A DNA stretch of 10,732 nucleotides, taken from the NCBI GenBank assembly GCA_964533645.1, contig CAZHMQ010000074.1, forward strand, positions 1 to 10,732, read 5' to 3'. The notes under the pieces are model-generated. The model saw nothing but the letters and a program-made list of their open reading frames with translations, made no database searches and had not been told where the DNA came from. The DNA is from JABDBK01 sp964533645. GTDB taxonomy: Bacteria; Pseudomonadota; Gammaproteobacteria; DSM-16500. Shown piece by piece: positions 1 through 6,979 of this stretch. The stretch's first letter is position 1. Each line of letters begins with the position of its first letter. Both the position numbers and the translations under genes were made by a program.

Positions 1-1592
1 GTAATATCACCGGTACGTTAACCGGTGCGGATCGCGATACCGGTAGTGTGCTCACCTACGGCATCACGGGTGGCACGGTGAATGCAGGCGTTGTCACTAA
101 AGTCGGCACCTATGGTACCCTGAGTGTCGATGTGGTGACGGGTGCATACACTTATACTCCAAATAATACTGCCATCAATGCATTACCTGCCGGCAGCAAT
201 CCAATGGATAACTTCATCTTCAGTGTCAGTGATGGCGGTTTGTCAACGACGCAAGGTTTTGCAATAAACATCACGGGTGCAAACGATATGGCCGTTATCA
301 CTGGCGTGCATGTGAGTGATGTGACCGAAGACGTGAATGTCAGTGCAAACCACATTACGACTAGTGGGGCACTGCTTATCAGTGACGCCGATCTGAATCA
401 ATCGAGCTTTACCGCACAACCTAGTGTCACAGGCGCATACGGCACCTTCACCTTAGCGGCAAACGGTGCGTGGACGTATACCGCCGATAACAGTCAAACG
501 GCGATTCAAGAATTGGGTGCGGGACAAACACTGGTGGATAGTTTCACGGCCACTTCGTTCGACGGTACGGCAAGTCAACTAGTGAGCGTTACTATCCATG
601 GCACAAATGATATTCCTGTCATTACGAGTACTGCGATCGATCAAACGATATCCGAAACCAACGCCGCATTGAGCAGTTCAGGAACGGTAACCTTTACCGA
701 TATCGATCAGAATGCGATTGATACGGCATCCATCACCGGTAGTACGATTTCAACAAGTATCGGTGTCAGCTTAACACCGGCACAACAAGCAGCTTTTGGA
801 AGTGCTTTAGTGATGAATACAGATGGTACCTGGACCTTTAATCTTGCATCGCCTGATTATTTGGCTGCAGGGGATTCGGTAACAACCACGTATCATGTGA
901 GAGTGACCGATGATCAAGGAGCTTATGCAACTCAAGATTTAAAGATTACCGTAACAGGCACCAACGATGCAGCGGTTGTTAACGGTGCAATTGTGAGTCT
1001 CCCTGAAACCGATGCGCCTATTAGCACAAGCGGTACACTGACTGTTACCGATGTAGACAGTCCTGTTATCAACGGCTTTGTTGCAACAACGATTAATGGC
1101 ACACTGGGTACATTCAATATTGATGGAGGAGGAGGTTGGACGTTTACCGCAAATGATGCGTACAACAATTTGAATATTGGTGATTCACTTAGTGAAACAT
1201 ATACCGTGGCTAGCGTAGATGGTACACCTGGCAGTGTCATGATTACGATAACAGGTACTAATGATGCATCTATAGTATCTGGTACAGTCACTGGTGCTGT
1301 GACAGAAGCTACCCCTGATGATGTTGGAACTCCTATGGCTACTGGTATAGCGGTTTCAACGGATGTAGACAATCCTGATACCTTCCAACCAGTGGTATCA
1401 CCTGCTTACAGTGATAATGGTTATGGTACTTATACTATGGACACAGCAGGTAATTGGAGTTACACCTTGAATAATGCTAATCCAACGGTTCAAGCATTAA
1501 ATGCAGGCCAAATAGTAGTAGATACTTTTACCATAAAAACTTTTGATGGCACGCCAAAACAAGTTGCTGTAACAATCAGCGGTACGACAGAT
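1..1592 (+). repeat. Array of five VCBS protein repeats (first one partial)
   Basis: The motif spacing divides the array into a partial first unit ending at 287, then units at 288-611 (108 aa), 612-968 (119 aa), 969-1265 (99 aa) and 1266-1592 (109 aa). The 119-residue unit is the long VCBS variant, carrying LTPAQQAAFGSALVM and the NLASPDYLAAGDSV block. The units are diverged at DNA level, so this is an old protein repeat rather than a recent DNA duplication. The last unit ends in ISGTTD instead of GTND. Confidence 0.8.
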
Positions 1593-2150
1593 CCTGAGCA
1601 ACCCGTTGTGATTACAACAACACCAACTATCTCTGTCACACAAGCTTCTACTGCAAATGCGGCTTATATGTATATGCAGACCCTTGCGGATACTCATTCT
1701 AATACTCATCCTACTACTGTAACAGCATATGCACCGACCCATTCCTTGGCAGCAGATGTGTTTAAATCAAATCAAAGTTATGGGCAAGAGCAACCATTAG
1801 AGAGTTTACGAACGTTTATTACAGATTTTGGTGGTACAATTAGCGAAATGCAAAAAATTACTGACATATATAGTGCTAAGACAAATGGAGAAACAAGCGG
1901 AGAAAGTGCTGCTATGCAGGAATTAAATGTGAAGGGAAATGGTGAGAAACAAGTAAGTGTTGCAGTTGACCAAGCAGCAACCGATGTTCTGGTTGAAAAA
2001 CCACAACCTAATGGCGAAACGCCTATTGCACAAATTAAGCAAGCTCAAGCTGAAATGCCAGCAACGAGAGCTGAAAAAGATGTGTACGCTAAGCAAATGA
2101 ACTTTGAACAAAAAGTTAAAGCTATCTTAGATGATTTTGGGTTGGGTTAA
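1..2150 (+). CDS. VCBS-repeat (cadherin-like) large surface or secreted protein, 3' part only
   Basis: This is the C-terminal part of a larger protein: the frame is open from base 3, well before the first GTG at base 48, so the real start lies left of the window. The visible part (about 715 residues) is mostly Ig/cadherin-like VCBS repeats of about 100-120 residues. Each ends in an [IV]xGT[NT]D-type motif: ITGAND, IHGTND, VTGTND, ITGTND and ISGTTD at 270, 594, 951, 1248 and 1575. Repeats also share a G-x-W-[TS]-[YF] strand and a VDxFTxxxxDGT block. Proteins of this kind are usually giant adhesins or RTX-like proteins exported by type I secretion; that role is inferred. The last ~180 residues are not VCBS, are rich in Gln, Ala, Thr and Glu, and end in AILDDFGLG. 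I see no GGxGxDxxx calcium-binding nonapeptides in them. Export route and partner are not visible here. Confidence 0.85.
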   Translation, partial: NITGTLTGADRDTGSVLTYGITGGTVNAGVVTKVGTYGTLSVDVVTGAYTYTPNNTAINALPAGSNPMDNFIFSVSDGGLSTTQGFAINITGANDMAVITGVHVSDVTEDVNVSANHITTSGALLISDADLNQSSFTAQPSVTGAYGTFTLAANGAWTYTADNSQTAIQELGAGQTLVDSFTATSFDGTASQLVSVTIHGTNDIPVITSTAIDQTISETNAALSSSGTVTFTDIDQNAIDTASITGSTISTSIGVSLTPAQQAAFGSALVMNTDGTWTFNLASPDYLAAGDSVTTTYHVRVTDDQGAYATQDLKITVTGTNDAAVVNGAIVSLPETDAPISTSGTLTVTDVDSPVINGFVATTINGTLGTFNIDGGGGWTFTANDAYNNLNIGDSLSETYTVASVDGTPGSVMITITGTNDASIVSGTVTGAVTEATPDDVGTPMATGIAVSTDVDNPDTFQPVVSPAYSDNGYGTYTMDTAGNWSYTLNNANPTVQALNAGQIVVDTFTIKTFDGTPKQVAVTISGTTDPEQPVVITTTPTISVTQASTANAAYMYMQTLADTHSNTHPTTVTAYAPTHSLAADVFKSNQSYGQEQPLESLRTFITDFGGTISEMQKITDIYSAKTNGETSGESAAMQELNVKGNGEKQVSVAVDQAATDVLVEKPQPNGETPIAQIKQAQAEMPATRAEKDVYAKQMNFEQKVKAILDDFGLG

Positions 2151-2153
2151 AAT

Positions 2154-2176
2154 ATATCCTGGTTGCTCCGGGATAT
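2154..2176. terminator. Hairpin between convergent genes, possible bidirectional terminator
   Basis: ATATCCTGG and CCGGGATAT form a 9-bp stem with one G-U wobble around a 5-base loop (TTGCT). It lies 4 bases after the stop of the VCBS gene and 12 bases past the putP stop. On the minus strand the stem is followed by ATATTTTAA, a short T-rich tail; the plus strand has no clear T tract. The position between two converging genes supports a terminator; the weak T tails keep confidence moderate. Confidence 0.45.
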
Positions 2177-2188
2177 GAATATGAATAT

Positions 2189-3679
2189 TTAAGCCAATTC
2201 TTTTTTTAATTCAACCGCTGTCGCATTAAATTTATGCTGGATAGAGACAGGAGGTTTTCTGTCTAACAAGCTCACGAGTATAATGCCTATCGTTGCAAAC
2301 AAAAATCCAGGAACGATTTCATACAAGCCAAACCAATGGTAATGATTCCAAATAAGAACGGTGACAGTTCCTATGATAATGCCTGTAAGCGCGCCATTTT
2401 TTGTGATTCGCGACCAGAGCAAAGACAATATAATGACAGGTCCAAATGCTGCACCAAATCCAGCCCATGCATAACCTACCATATGTAAAATCCCGCTTTT
2501 TGGATTGGAAGCAATGGATATAGCAATGGCAGCAATAGCTAATACCATAAAACGTCCGCACCAAACTAGTTCACGTTGCGATGCTTTTTTGCGGAAAAAG
2601 GTTTTGTAAATATCTTCTGTGAGCGCGCTTGAGCACATTAATAACTGGCATGATAAAGTGTTCATAATGGCCGATAAAATAGCGGCAAGTAAGAAGCCTG
2701 TAATCCAAGGATTAAATAAATGTTTAGCGGCTTCAATAAAGACGCGCTCAGCGTTATGAGTTACCTCAAAAGCATTTTCTGGATGTGCAGTAAAATAGGC
2801 AATACCGAAAAAGCCAACGGATACCGCGCCGATTAAGCATAAAATCATCCATGTCATGCTAATGCGTCTTGCGTTAGGGATGTTTTTAGCGGATTCCGAT
2901 GCCATGAATCGAACTAAAATATGCGGTTGTCCGAAGTAACCTAAACCCCAAGCTAACAGGGAAATAATACCGACAGCATTTAATCCTTTAAATAAAGATA
3001 ATTTGCTCATATCTTCGGTAGCGATAATATCAATACTGTTTGAGTATCCGCCAGTGGCGTGAATAATAATGATGGGAGTTAATAATAAAGCAATAATCAT
3101 GAGTGCAGCTTGTATGGTGTCAGTCCAGCTAACTGCCAAAAATCCGCCTATAAAGACATAACTAATGCTAGCGATGGCGCCTATCCACATGGCTTGGGTA
3201 TAGGAAATATTGAAGATGCTTTCAAATAAATTAGCGCCCGCTACTATGCCTGCTGCACAATATAGAGTAAAGAAGATAAGAATGGCCATTGCTGCAACGA
3301 TGCGTAAGGTGTTATGTTTATCTTCGAAGCGGTTGGTTAAGAACTCAGGGATGGTTAAAGAATTACCAAATTTTTCGGTATATAGGCGTAATCTGGCGGC
3401 TATAAAACGCCAATTGAGATAGGCTCCTATGATAAGCCCTATCGCAATCCAGCTGCCTGAAATACCGGCCAGAAAGACTGCCCCAGGCAGCCCCATAAGT
3501 AACCAGCCACTCATATCGGATGCGCCTGCAGCCAATGCTGTGACTAAGCTTCCTAAACTTCTACCGCCTAGAATATAGTCGGATAAATTGGAAGTAGAGC
3601 GGTAGCCTAATAAACCTATGGTAAGTACAGCGAACAAATAACATACAAAAGTTATTACAGTTGGAAGATTTGAGGTCAT
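2189..3679 (-). CDS. putP: Sodium/proline symporter PutP (SSS family)
   Basis: Inner-membrane transporter that couples Na+ entry to L-proline uptake, for nutrition or osmoprotection. The 496 residues are close to the roughly 500 of E. coli PutP, and the sequence aligns almost without gaps. Diagnostic blocks are ASDMSGWLLMGLPGA at residues 53-67 (D55 corresponds to the essential Na+-binding Asp of E. coli), FIGGFLAVSWTDTIQA near 176-191, GLGYFGQPHILVRFMA at 245-260, ARRISMTWMILC near 270-281 and TLSCQLLMCSSALTED at 341-356. About 13 hydrophobic helices are expected and enough apolar stretches are present. One oddity is Asn at position 340, where I recall Ser in the E. coli protein (see findings). 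The ATG start follows AGGA by four bases. No putA is present in the window, so the proline may be used as nutrient or osmolyte by genes elsewhere. Confidence 0.95.
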   Translation of the reverse strand: MTSNLPTVITFVCYLFAVLTIGLLGYRSTSNLSDYILGGRSLGSLVTALAAGASDMSGWLLMGLPGAVFLAGISGSWIAIGLIIGAYLNWRFIAARLRLYTEKFGNSLTIPEFLTNRFEDKHNTLRIVAAMAILIFFTLYCAAGIVAGANLFESIFNISYTQAMWIGAIASISYVFIGGFLAVSWTDTIQAALMIIALLLTPIIIIHATGGYSNSIDIIATEDMSKLSLFKGLNAVGIISLLAWGLGYFGQPHILVRFMASESAKNIPNARRISMTWMILCLIGAVSVGFFGIAYFTAHPENAFEVTHNAERVFIEAAKHLFNPWITGFLLAAILSAIMNTLSCQLLMCSSALTEDIYKTFFRKKASQRELVWCGRFMVLAIAAIAISIASNPKSGILHMVGYAWAGFGAAFGPVIILSLLWSRITKNGALTGIIIGTVTVLIWNHYHWFGLYEIVPGFLFATIGIILVSLLDRKPPVSIQHKFNATAVELKKELA

Positions 3680-3722
3680 AAATTCCTGTCGATTGGATTT
3701 TGGTTAAAATTAAGTGATAGTG

Positions 3723-3751
3723 ATTGTAATCTACACAGAGTGAGTGGTAAA
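3723..3751 (-). promoter_or_regulatory. Candidate sigma70 promoter for putP
   Basis: Read on the minus strand, TTTACC (3746-3751, 4 of 6 to the -35 consensus) and TACAAT (3723-3728, 5 of 6 to the -10) are 17 bases apart. The -10 ends 43 bases before the putP ATG, giving a short plausible leader. AT-rich DNA produces such matches by chance, so this is a candidate only. Confidence 0.4.
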
Positions 3752-3808
3752 GACTTCTTGCAAAGGATAACCATGATTGCTACTTTAACCTGTTAAAAAT
3801 AAAGTATT

Positions 3809-3813
3809 AAGGA
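3809..3813 (+). promoter_or_regulatory. Ribosome binding site of rnhB
   Basis: AAGGA lies seven bases before the GTG at 3821. It decides the start: the frame upstream is closed by TAA at 3800-3802 and no other plausible start codon lies between. Confidence 0.65.
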
Positions 3814-3820
3814 TAGAGAA

Positions 3821-4405
3821 GTGTTTATAGCAGGCGTTGATGAGGCGGGCCGAGGGCCTTTGGCGGGACCTGTAGTGGCAGCAGCAGTGATTTTACCTCC
3901 CAATTTTGTCATTAAAGGTTTGACGGATTCAAAAAAATTAACTGAAAAAAAGCGCGAAGTGCTTTTTGGTATTATTCAAGAAAAAGCTGTTGCCTGGGCG
4001 GTTGGACACGCTTCTGTTTCAGAAATTGATGCTATCAATATCTTGCAGGCCACCTTTTTAGCCATGCAACGGGCAGTTGCTGGGTTGAAAATAACGCCAG
4101 ATCTTGCGTTGATTGATGGTAATCGTAGTCCGGTGCTTGCTTGTGAAACGAGAGCTATTATACAAGGTGATTTAACTGAGCCGGCTATTAGCGCGGCTTC
4201 AATATTAGCTAAAGTCACGCGTGATAGAGAAATGCTTATCCTTGATCAACTCTATCCTCAGTATGGTTTTGCTAAACATAAAGGCTACCCTACTGAAGGC
4301 CATGTTGCTGCGCTTAAAATGCATGGTCCAAGTGTCGTTCACCGGATGTCTTATGAGCCTGTGGCTCGATTTAAGGGCCAGTATGGGCTTGGCAATACTC
4401 TATAA
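3821..4405 (+). CDS. rnhB: Ribonuclease HII
   Basis: Cytoplasmic type 2 RNase H. It cuts RNA in RNA:DNA hybrids and starts ribonucleotide excision by nicking next to single ribonucleotides in DNA. The protein has 194 residues and starts at GTG; it is about four shorter than E. coli RnhB, mainly at the N-terminus. The catalytic carboxylates are visible: D7 and E8 in GVDEAGRGPLAGPV, D99 in LIDGNR and D117 in QGD. These sit at a constant offset of nine from E. coli D16, E17, D108 and D126. SAASILAKVTRD and QYGFAKHKGYPT are further family signatures. In E. coli rnhB is cotranscribed with dnaE; here dnaE is about 2.7 kb away and points the other way. The last 35 bases overlap the end of the convergent HAD-like gene. 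No lpxB or lpxA lies upstream in this window. Confidence 0.95.
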   Translation: MFIAGVDEAGRGPLAGPVVAAAVILPPNFVIKGLTDSKKLTEKKREVLFGIIQEKAVAWAVGHASVSEIDAINILQATFLAMQRAVAGLKITPDLALIDGNRSPVLACETRAIIQGDLTEPAISAASILAKVTRDREMLILDQLYPQYGFAKHKGYPTEGHVAALKMHGPSVVHRMSYEPVARFKGQYGLGNTL

Positions 4406-5795
4406 TGGATGTGCTTGCTGTCACGAGTTTTAAATTTTCTAATTCTTTTATCCCAATAAATTTAGCCATAATTTTATTTAAAAGGTTATTTTTAGTATTT
4501 GCATGGATCAATTCTTGTAAATCTTGTAATTCCTGCGTTGCAGGGTGTTCTTGCTTATTTGTTAAAATATTAAGAAGTTTATGAATAACTATCTTATAAG
4601 TGTTATACAAAGAAAACATCTGATTAAAATCTTTTGCTTCTGGAAGCGTAAGAAAACTATTTAATAAGATAATTAAATTTTCTACCCTTGTATTATTTTC
4701 TAGTCTATCAATGGCTTTGTGTATCGCTGCTTCAGACATGATGGTGGGTGTTTGTTCAGAGATAGGTAATCCAAATAATCGATTAGTTAATATCACTTTT
4801 TGTAAATCTGGATGGTTTTTTAATAATAAATTTGAAAAATTATTTTTGTCTTTTGCTTCGAAGAAATGTAATAAATTAAGTATATCTTTTGTTTTAAATC
4901 GTTTTACGAGTTGATTATTTTCAAACATGTGAGCGAGAAGATCATATTGATTCGTGTCACTTAAAATATTTATCATTTGAAGTAATTGATCTAAGGAAAA
5001 TTGTTCCATGATGTTGTGTTGGAATAGTTGTCCTAAAAAATGATGTAAATTTCTTCCGAATAACATGCGTATTATGCCAGGTAATTCAATGATAAATTTT
5101 GATAGCATATTTTGTTGTTTTTCAGTGAGATTGGCCAAAAAATTTAAACTTTCTTGAAAGATTATAGGAAAATAGGTGGTTGAAGTCGGTTGTAATTCTC
5201 CCTTATGTATACAAGCCACTTCTCTAAGATTGTTTATATCTGCCTGACAGATCCCTCCCCACCAATCAAATTTCATAAGATGTAAATGTATATTCTCATG
5301 AAGTTTGTTTTGTTTAAAATGATTGGTTAAAGGCGACAGTATGAGATTTTCAAGATTGTCAAAAAAATAAAAATCAATTTCATCCTCAGGGTATTTTTCT
5401 TTTGCTTCATTTAATTGAGCTGTAATAAGATTAATTTTTGAATCATCCACAAAGCCTTGAAATAGCGTATTATTAAGTGTCCATTTATTGTTATTTTTTT
5501 GTTTTTCTAATGATAGTTTTTGGAAATTAGAAAAACAAATACCATTTTTATTTAAGTTTGCGCTGTAGTTATCGAGCAAACTATCTTGTCTCATTGAGCC
5601 AATTCGAAGTTCTATGGTGTCGTATTCTTCTTTGTTTGATAGATTATCTAATAAATCATTAAATTTTTGTTGTTCGACTAATAGCAATAATAAATTTATA
5701 AGCGGTTCATGAGGTTGGTTTTGTAAAAAAATGTCACAAAAAAGGATATCAGAACAGCCATCGTAATCTAAAGAAAGAATAAGTTTTTTTGCCAT
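4371..5795 (-). CDS. HAD-like N-terminal domain protein, helical C-terminus; possible secreted effector
   Basis: A 474-residue protein without a firm identity. I place the start at the ATG at 5795 because AGAGG precedes it by seven bases and the hydrophobic strand MAKKLILSLDYDGC begins there; the frame is open further upstream (TTG at 5987), but that part reads like GC-rich non-protein sequence. D10 and D12 in LSLDYDGC match HAD motif I (DxDGT/C), GSMRQD at 66-71 could supply the motif II Ser, K120 motif III, and FFDNLENLI at 144-152 resembles the acidic motif IV with one Asp changed to Asn. The order fits a divergent HAD phosphatase-like domain of a kind I associate with Legionella and Coxiella proteins of unknown function; that association is from memory. 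Residues from ~210 on are Leu- and Asn-rich helical sequence with no domain I can name. No signal peptide or membrane helix is seen. Secretion into a host cell is a guess. Confidence 0.7.
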   Translation of the reverse strand: MAKKLILSLDYDGCSDILFCDIFLQNQPHEPLINLLLLLVEQQKFNDLLDNLSNKEEYDTIELRIGSMRQDSLLDNYSANLNKNGICFSNFQKLSLEKQKNNNKWTLNNTLFQGFVDDSKINLITAQLNEAKEKYPEDEIDFYFFDNLENLILSPLTNHFKQNKLHENIHLHLMKFDWWGGICQADINNLREVACIHKGELQPTSTTYFPIIFQESLNFLANLTEKQQNMLSKFIIELPGIIRMLFGRNLHHFLGQLFQHNIMEQFSLDQLLQMINILSDTNQYDLLAHMFENNQLVKRFKTKDILNLLHFFEAKDKNNFSNLLLKNHPDLQKVILTNRLFGLPISEQTPTIMSEAAIHKAIDRLENNTRVENLIILLNSFLTLPEAKDFNQMFSLYNTYKIVIHKLLNILTNKQEHPATQELQDLQELIHANTKNNLLNKIMAKFIGIKELENLKLVTASTSIIEYCQAHTGP

Positions 5796-5836
5796 GTTTT
5801 TCCTCTTATAGTTAAAATAATCGTAATTATTCAGCG

Positions 5837-5988
5837 GTTGCCACAGGTCATGCGTGCCCGCGTGCGGCTCATCTGTCATAGTAACATGATGTTTTAAAAG
5901 ATAACTCCTTATTCTGCAAAATATACGAGCTCCTTGAGAAACGCACGCGGGCACAGGCACGCAATCGGACGCGCACGACCTGTGCAAC
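5837..5988. repeat. Long imperfect inverted repeat in a GC-rich patch
   Basis: GTGCCCGCGTGCG (5854-5866) and CGCACGCGGGCAC (5942-5954) form a perfect 13-bp inverted repeat 75 bases apart. The match resumes outside it: CACAGGT at 5842-5848, preceded by GTTG, pairs with ACCTGTG at 5978-5984, followed by CAAC. About 20 extra bases sit in the right arm, including GGCACGCA (5956-5963), itself the complement of TGCGTGCC at 5851-5858. The patch is much richer in G and C than the genes on either side. It lies just upstream of the HAD-like gene, so a transcript of that gene might contain the stem. It could be a miniature mobile or palindromic element, or a leader structure; I found no target-site duplication or transposase. 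Confidence 0.6.
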
Positions 5989-5996
5989 TAACTGGA

Positions 5997-6009
5997 TCCC
6001 GCCGCGGGA
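5997..6009. other. Small GC-rich hairpin downstream of the membrane-protein gene
   Basis: TCCCG and CGGGA pair around a three-base loop (CCG), 35 bases past the stop of the gene ending at 6044. No run of T follows on the minus strand, so it is not a standard rho-independent terminator. The surrounding bases 5990-6043, including GTGGGGGAGGGG, are GC-rich and carry no gene I recognise. Confidence 0.25.
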
Positions 6010-6043
6010 CGACGTGGGGGAGGGGATTCATTGACGACACACC

Positions 6044-6271
6044 CTAGAATCTTGAACTCCCGGGAGCTAGAAGCTTGAGCTTCTCGGGATCATTATCTTC
6101 TGTTTTCTTGTGAGCTGGTTTCGTGAGCTCTATTAGAATCTGGAGCCTCCTAGGATCATTATCTTCTGCACCCTCGCGAGCTAGAAGCAGGAGCTTTGTT
6201 TGAAGCTTGTGCCTCTCGGGATTTTTTTCTTCTGTTCTCTCGCTAACTAGAAGCTCGAGCTCTTTTGGATC
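6044..6271 (-). repeat. Tandem repeats of 48 and 66 bases encoding DP-x(2)-L units
   Basis: Four in-frame units begin with [DN]P: residues 237-252 (6224-6271, 48 bases), 253-274 (6158-6223, 66 bases), 275-296 (6092-6157, 66 bases) and 297-311 (6044-6091, cut by the stop codon). Each has the pattern T/A-E-D/E-N/K-D/N-P followed by basic and Leu-rich residues, as in TEDNDPEKLKLL and AEDNDPRRLQIL. At DNA level GGATCATTATCTTCTG is identical at 6087 and 6153 (plus strand), and related copies start at 6219 and 6267. The identity suggests recent duplication within the gene. Confidence 0.75.
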
Positions 6272-6979
6272 TTCATCTTTTGTATCTATTGTTGTAATTT
6301 TTGGAACTCGATGCCCGCTGTATTCCCCAATAATATCTATAATCTCTTTAGGAATATTTAATTTCTCTAATGCTTTTATCATTTCTTTCATTTCTTTCAT
6401 TTCTTCTTCACTAATATTCGGATTCCTACAACATAGAGCACATATAATAAGACAACAACATATTATACATACCCCTCCAATAGCAGTGGGTATATAATAA
6501 TTATGATTAGCCGGAGTATTAGTGTCTTCAATACTCTTCATGACACATGCTTTTATTTCTTCATCATTGCGTATCGTATCTTCTAGTAATGCACAATTAG
6601 CAAAAAATTTAACTCGAGTTGTCATACTGATCGCTTGTGGGAATTGATACGATGCTTTACACATCACTGCATTTTGAGTGTTATTAATAAATGTTGTCAG
6701 ATTAGATATTTCTTCCACCATGAAACCTAACGTTTGTAAAGTCAAACATGAAGAAGCATCATATTCGTTGATATCATAAGTTATTGAAAATTGTGGATCT
6801 GTCAAAGGTTGAAATGGATTATCATTAGTAGTCAAATAACCTTGTTCGCAGGATTTGGTGAACTCATTGCCGTAAAGATGAGAACATAAATCAACGCCTT
6901 TTTTTGGTTTTCCATCATGTAGTTTACTGGCTTCTGCAGCAGCTTGTACTATCATAACTGTTTTAAATAAACGCATCAT
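6044..6979 (-). CDS. Cys-rich single-pass membrane protein with F-box-like segment and C-terminal repeats, unknown function
   Basis: I do not recognise this 311-residue protein. Order of parts: a short hydrophobic N-terminus ending in AxA (residues 4-17) that may be a signal peptide; an ectodomain with exactly six cysteines (32, 44, 78, 107, 129, 145), suggesting up to three disulfides; a membrane helix at about 162-184 containing seven cysteines; an acidic, charged helix SEEEMKEMKEMIKALEKL at 190-207; NIPKEIIDIIGEYS at 208-221, which resembles the start of an F-box (LPxEIxxxIxxYL); and a charged tail with four tandem repeats. The layout is that of a type I membrane protein with a cytosolic tail, more eukaryote-like than usual for bacteria. 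The start is either of two adjacent ATGs (6979 or 6976); a weak GGGA lies seven bases before the first. It is downstream of dnaE on the same strand, 169 AT-rich bases away, with no convincing terminator or promoter between. A host-directed role is inference. Confidence 0.65.
   Translation of the reverse strand: MMRLFKTVMIVQAAAEASKLHDGKPKKGVDLCSHLYGNEFTKSCEQGYLTTNDNPFQPLTDPQFSITYDINEYDASSCLTLQTLGFMVEEISNLTTFINNTQNAVMCKASYQFPQAISMTTRVKFFANCALLEDTIRNDEEIKACVMKSIEDTNTPANHNYYIPTAIGGVCIICCCLIICALCCRNPNISEEEMKEMKEMIKALEKLNIPKEIIDIIGEYSGHRVPKITTIDTKDEDPKELELLVSERTEEKNPERHKLQTKLLLLAREGAEDNDPRRLQILIELTKPAHKKTEDNDPEKLKLLAPGSSRF
6428..6496 (-). other. Predicted transmembrane helix with cysteine cluster
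   Basis: Residues 162-184 of the membrane protein are apolar and uncharged, flanked outside by NHNYY and inside by RNP. Cysteines at 171, 174, 175, 176, 180, 183 and 184 make up nearly a third of the helix. The last two sit at the presumed cytosolic face. Confidence 0.7.

Noticed and set aside
932..1372. Open frame of 146 codons on the minus strand inside the VCBS gene
   Set aside because: It is a low-complexity Val/Ser/Thr/Pro shadow of the repeat-coding strand, without a ribosome site or recognisable domain.
3758..3786. TTGCAA and TACTTT 17 bases apart as an rnhB promoter
   Set aside because: The -10 matches the consensus at only three of six positions, too weak to list as a feature.
5796..5987. 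In-frame upstream extension of the HAD-like protein by 64 residues (TTG start)
   Set aside because: It covers the GC-rich inverted repeat, has no ribosome site at its TTG, and the conserved strand MAKKLILSLDYDGC begins right at the ATG at 5795, which has AGAGG upstream.
5994..6076. Cluster of palindromic hexamers (GGATCC, CCGCGG, CCCGGG, AAGCTT) that looks like a cloning linker
   Set aside because: The sites are widely spaced, and those from 6044 on lie in a coding repeat whose reading frame and period continue, so vector contamination is not needed to explain them.
6207..6497. Plus-strand open frame of 96 codons, Ser/Ile/Phe-rich
   Set aside because: It is the antisense of the membrane-protein gene tail and helix; its hydrophobic look comes from complementing charged and Cys codons.
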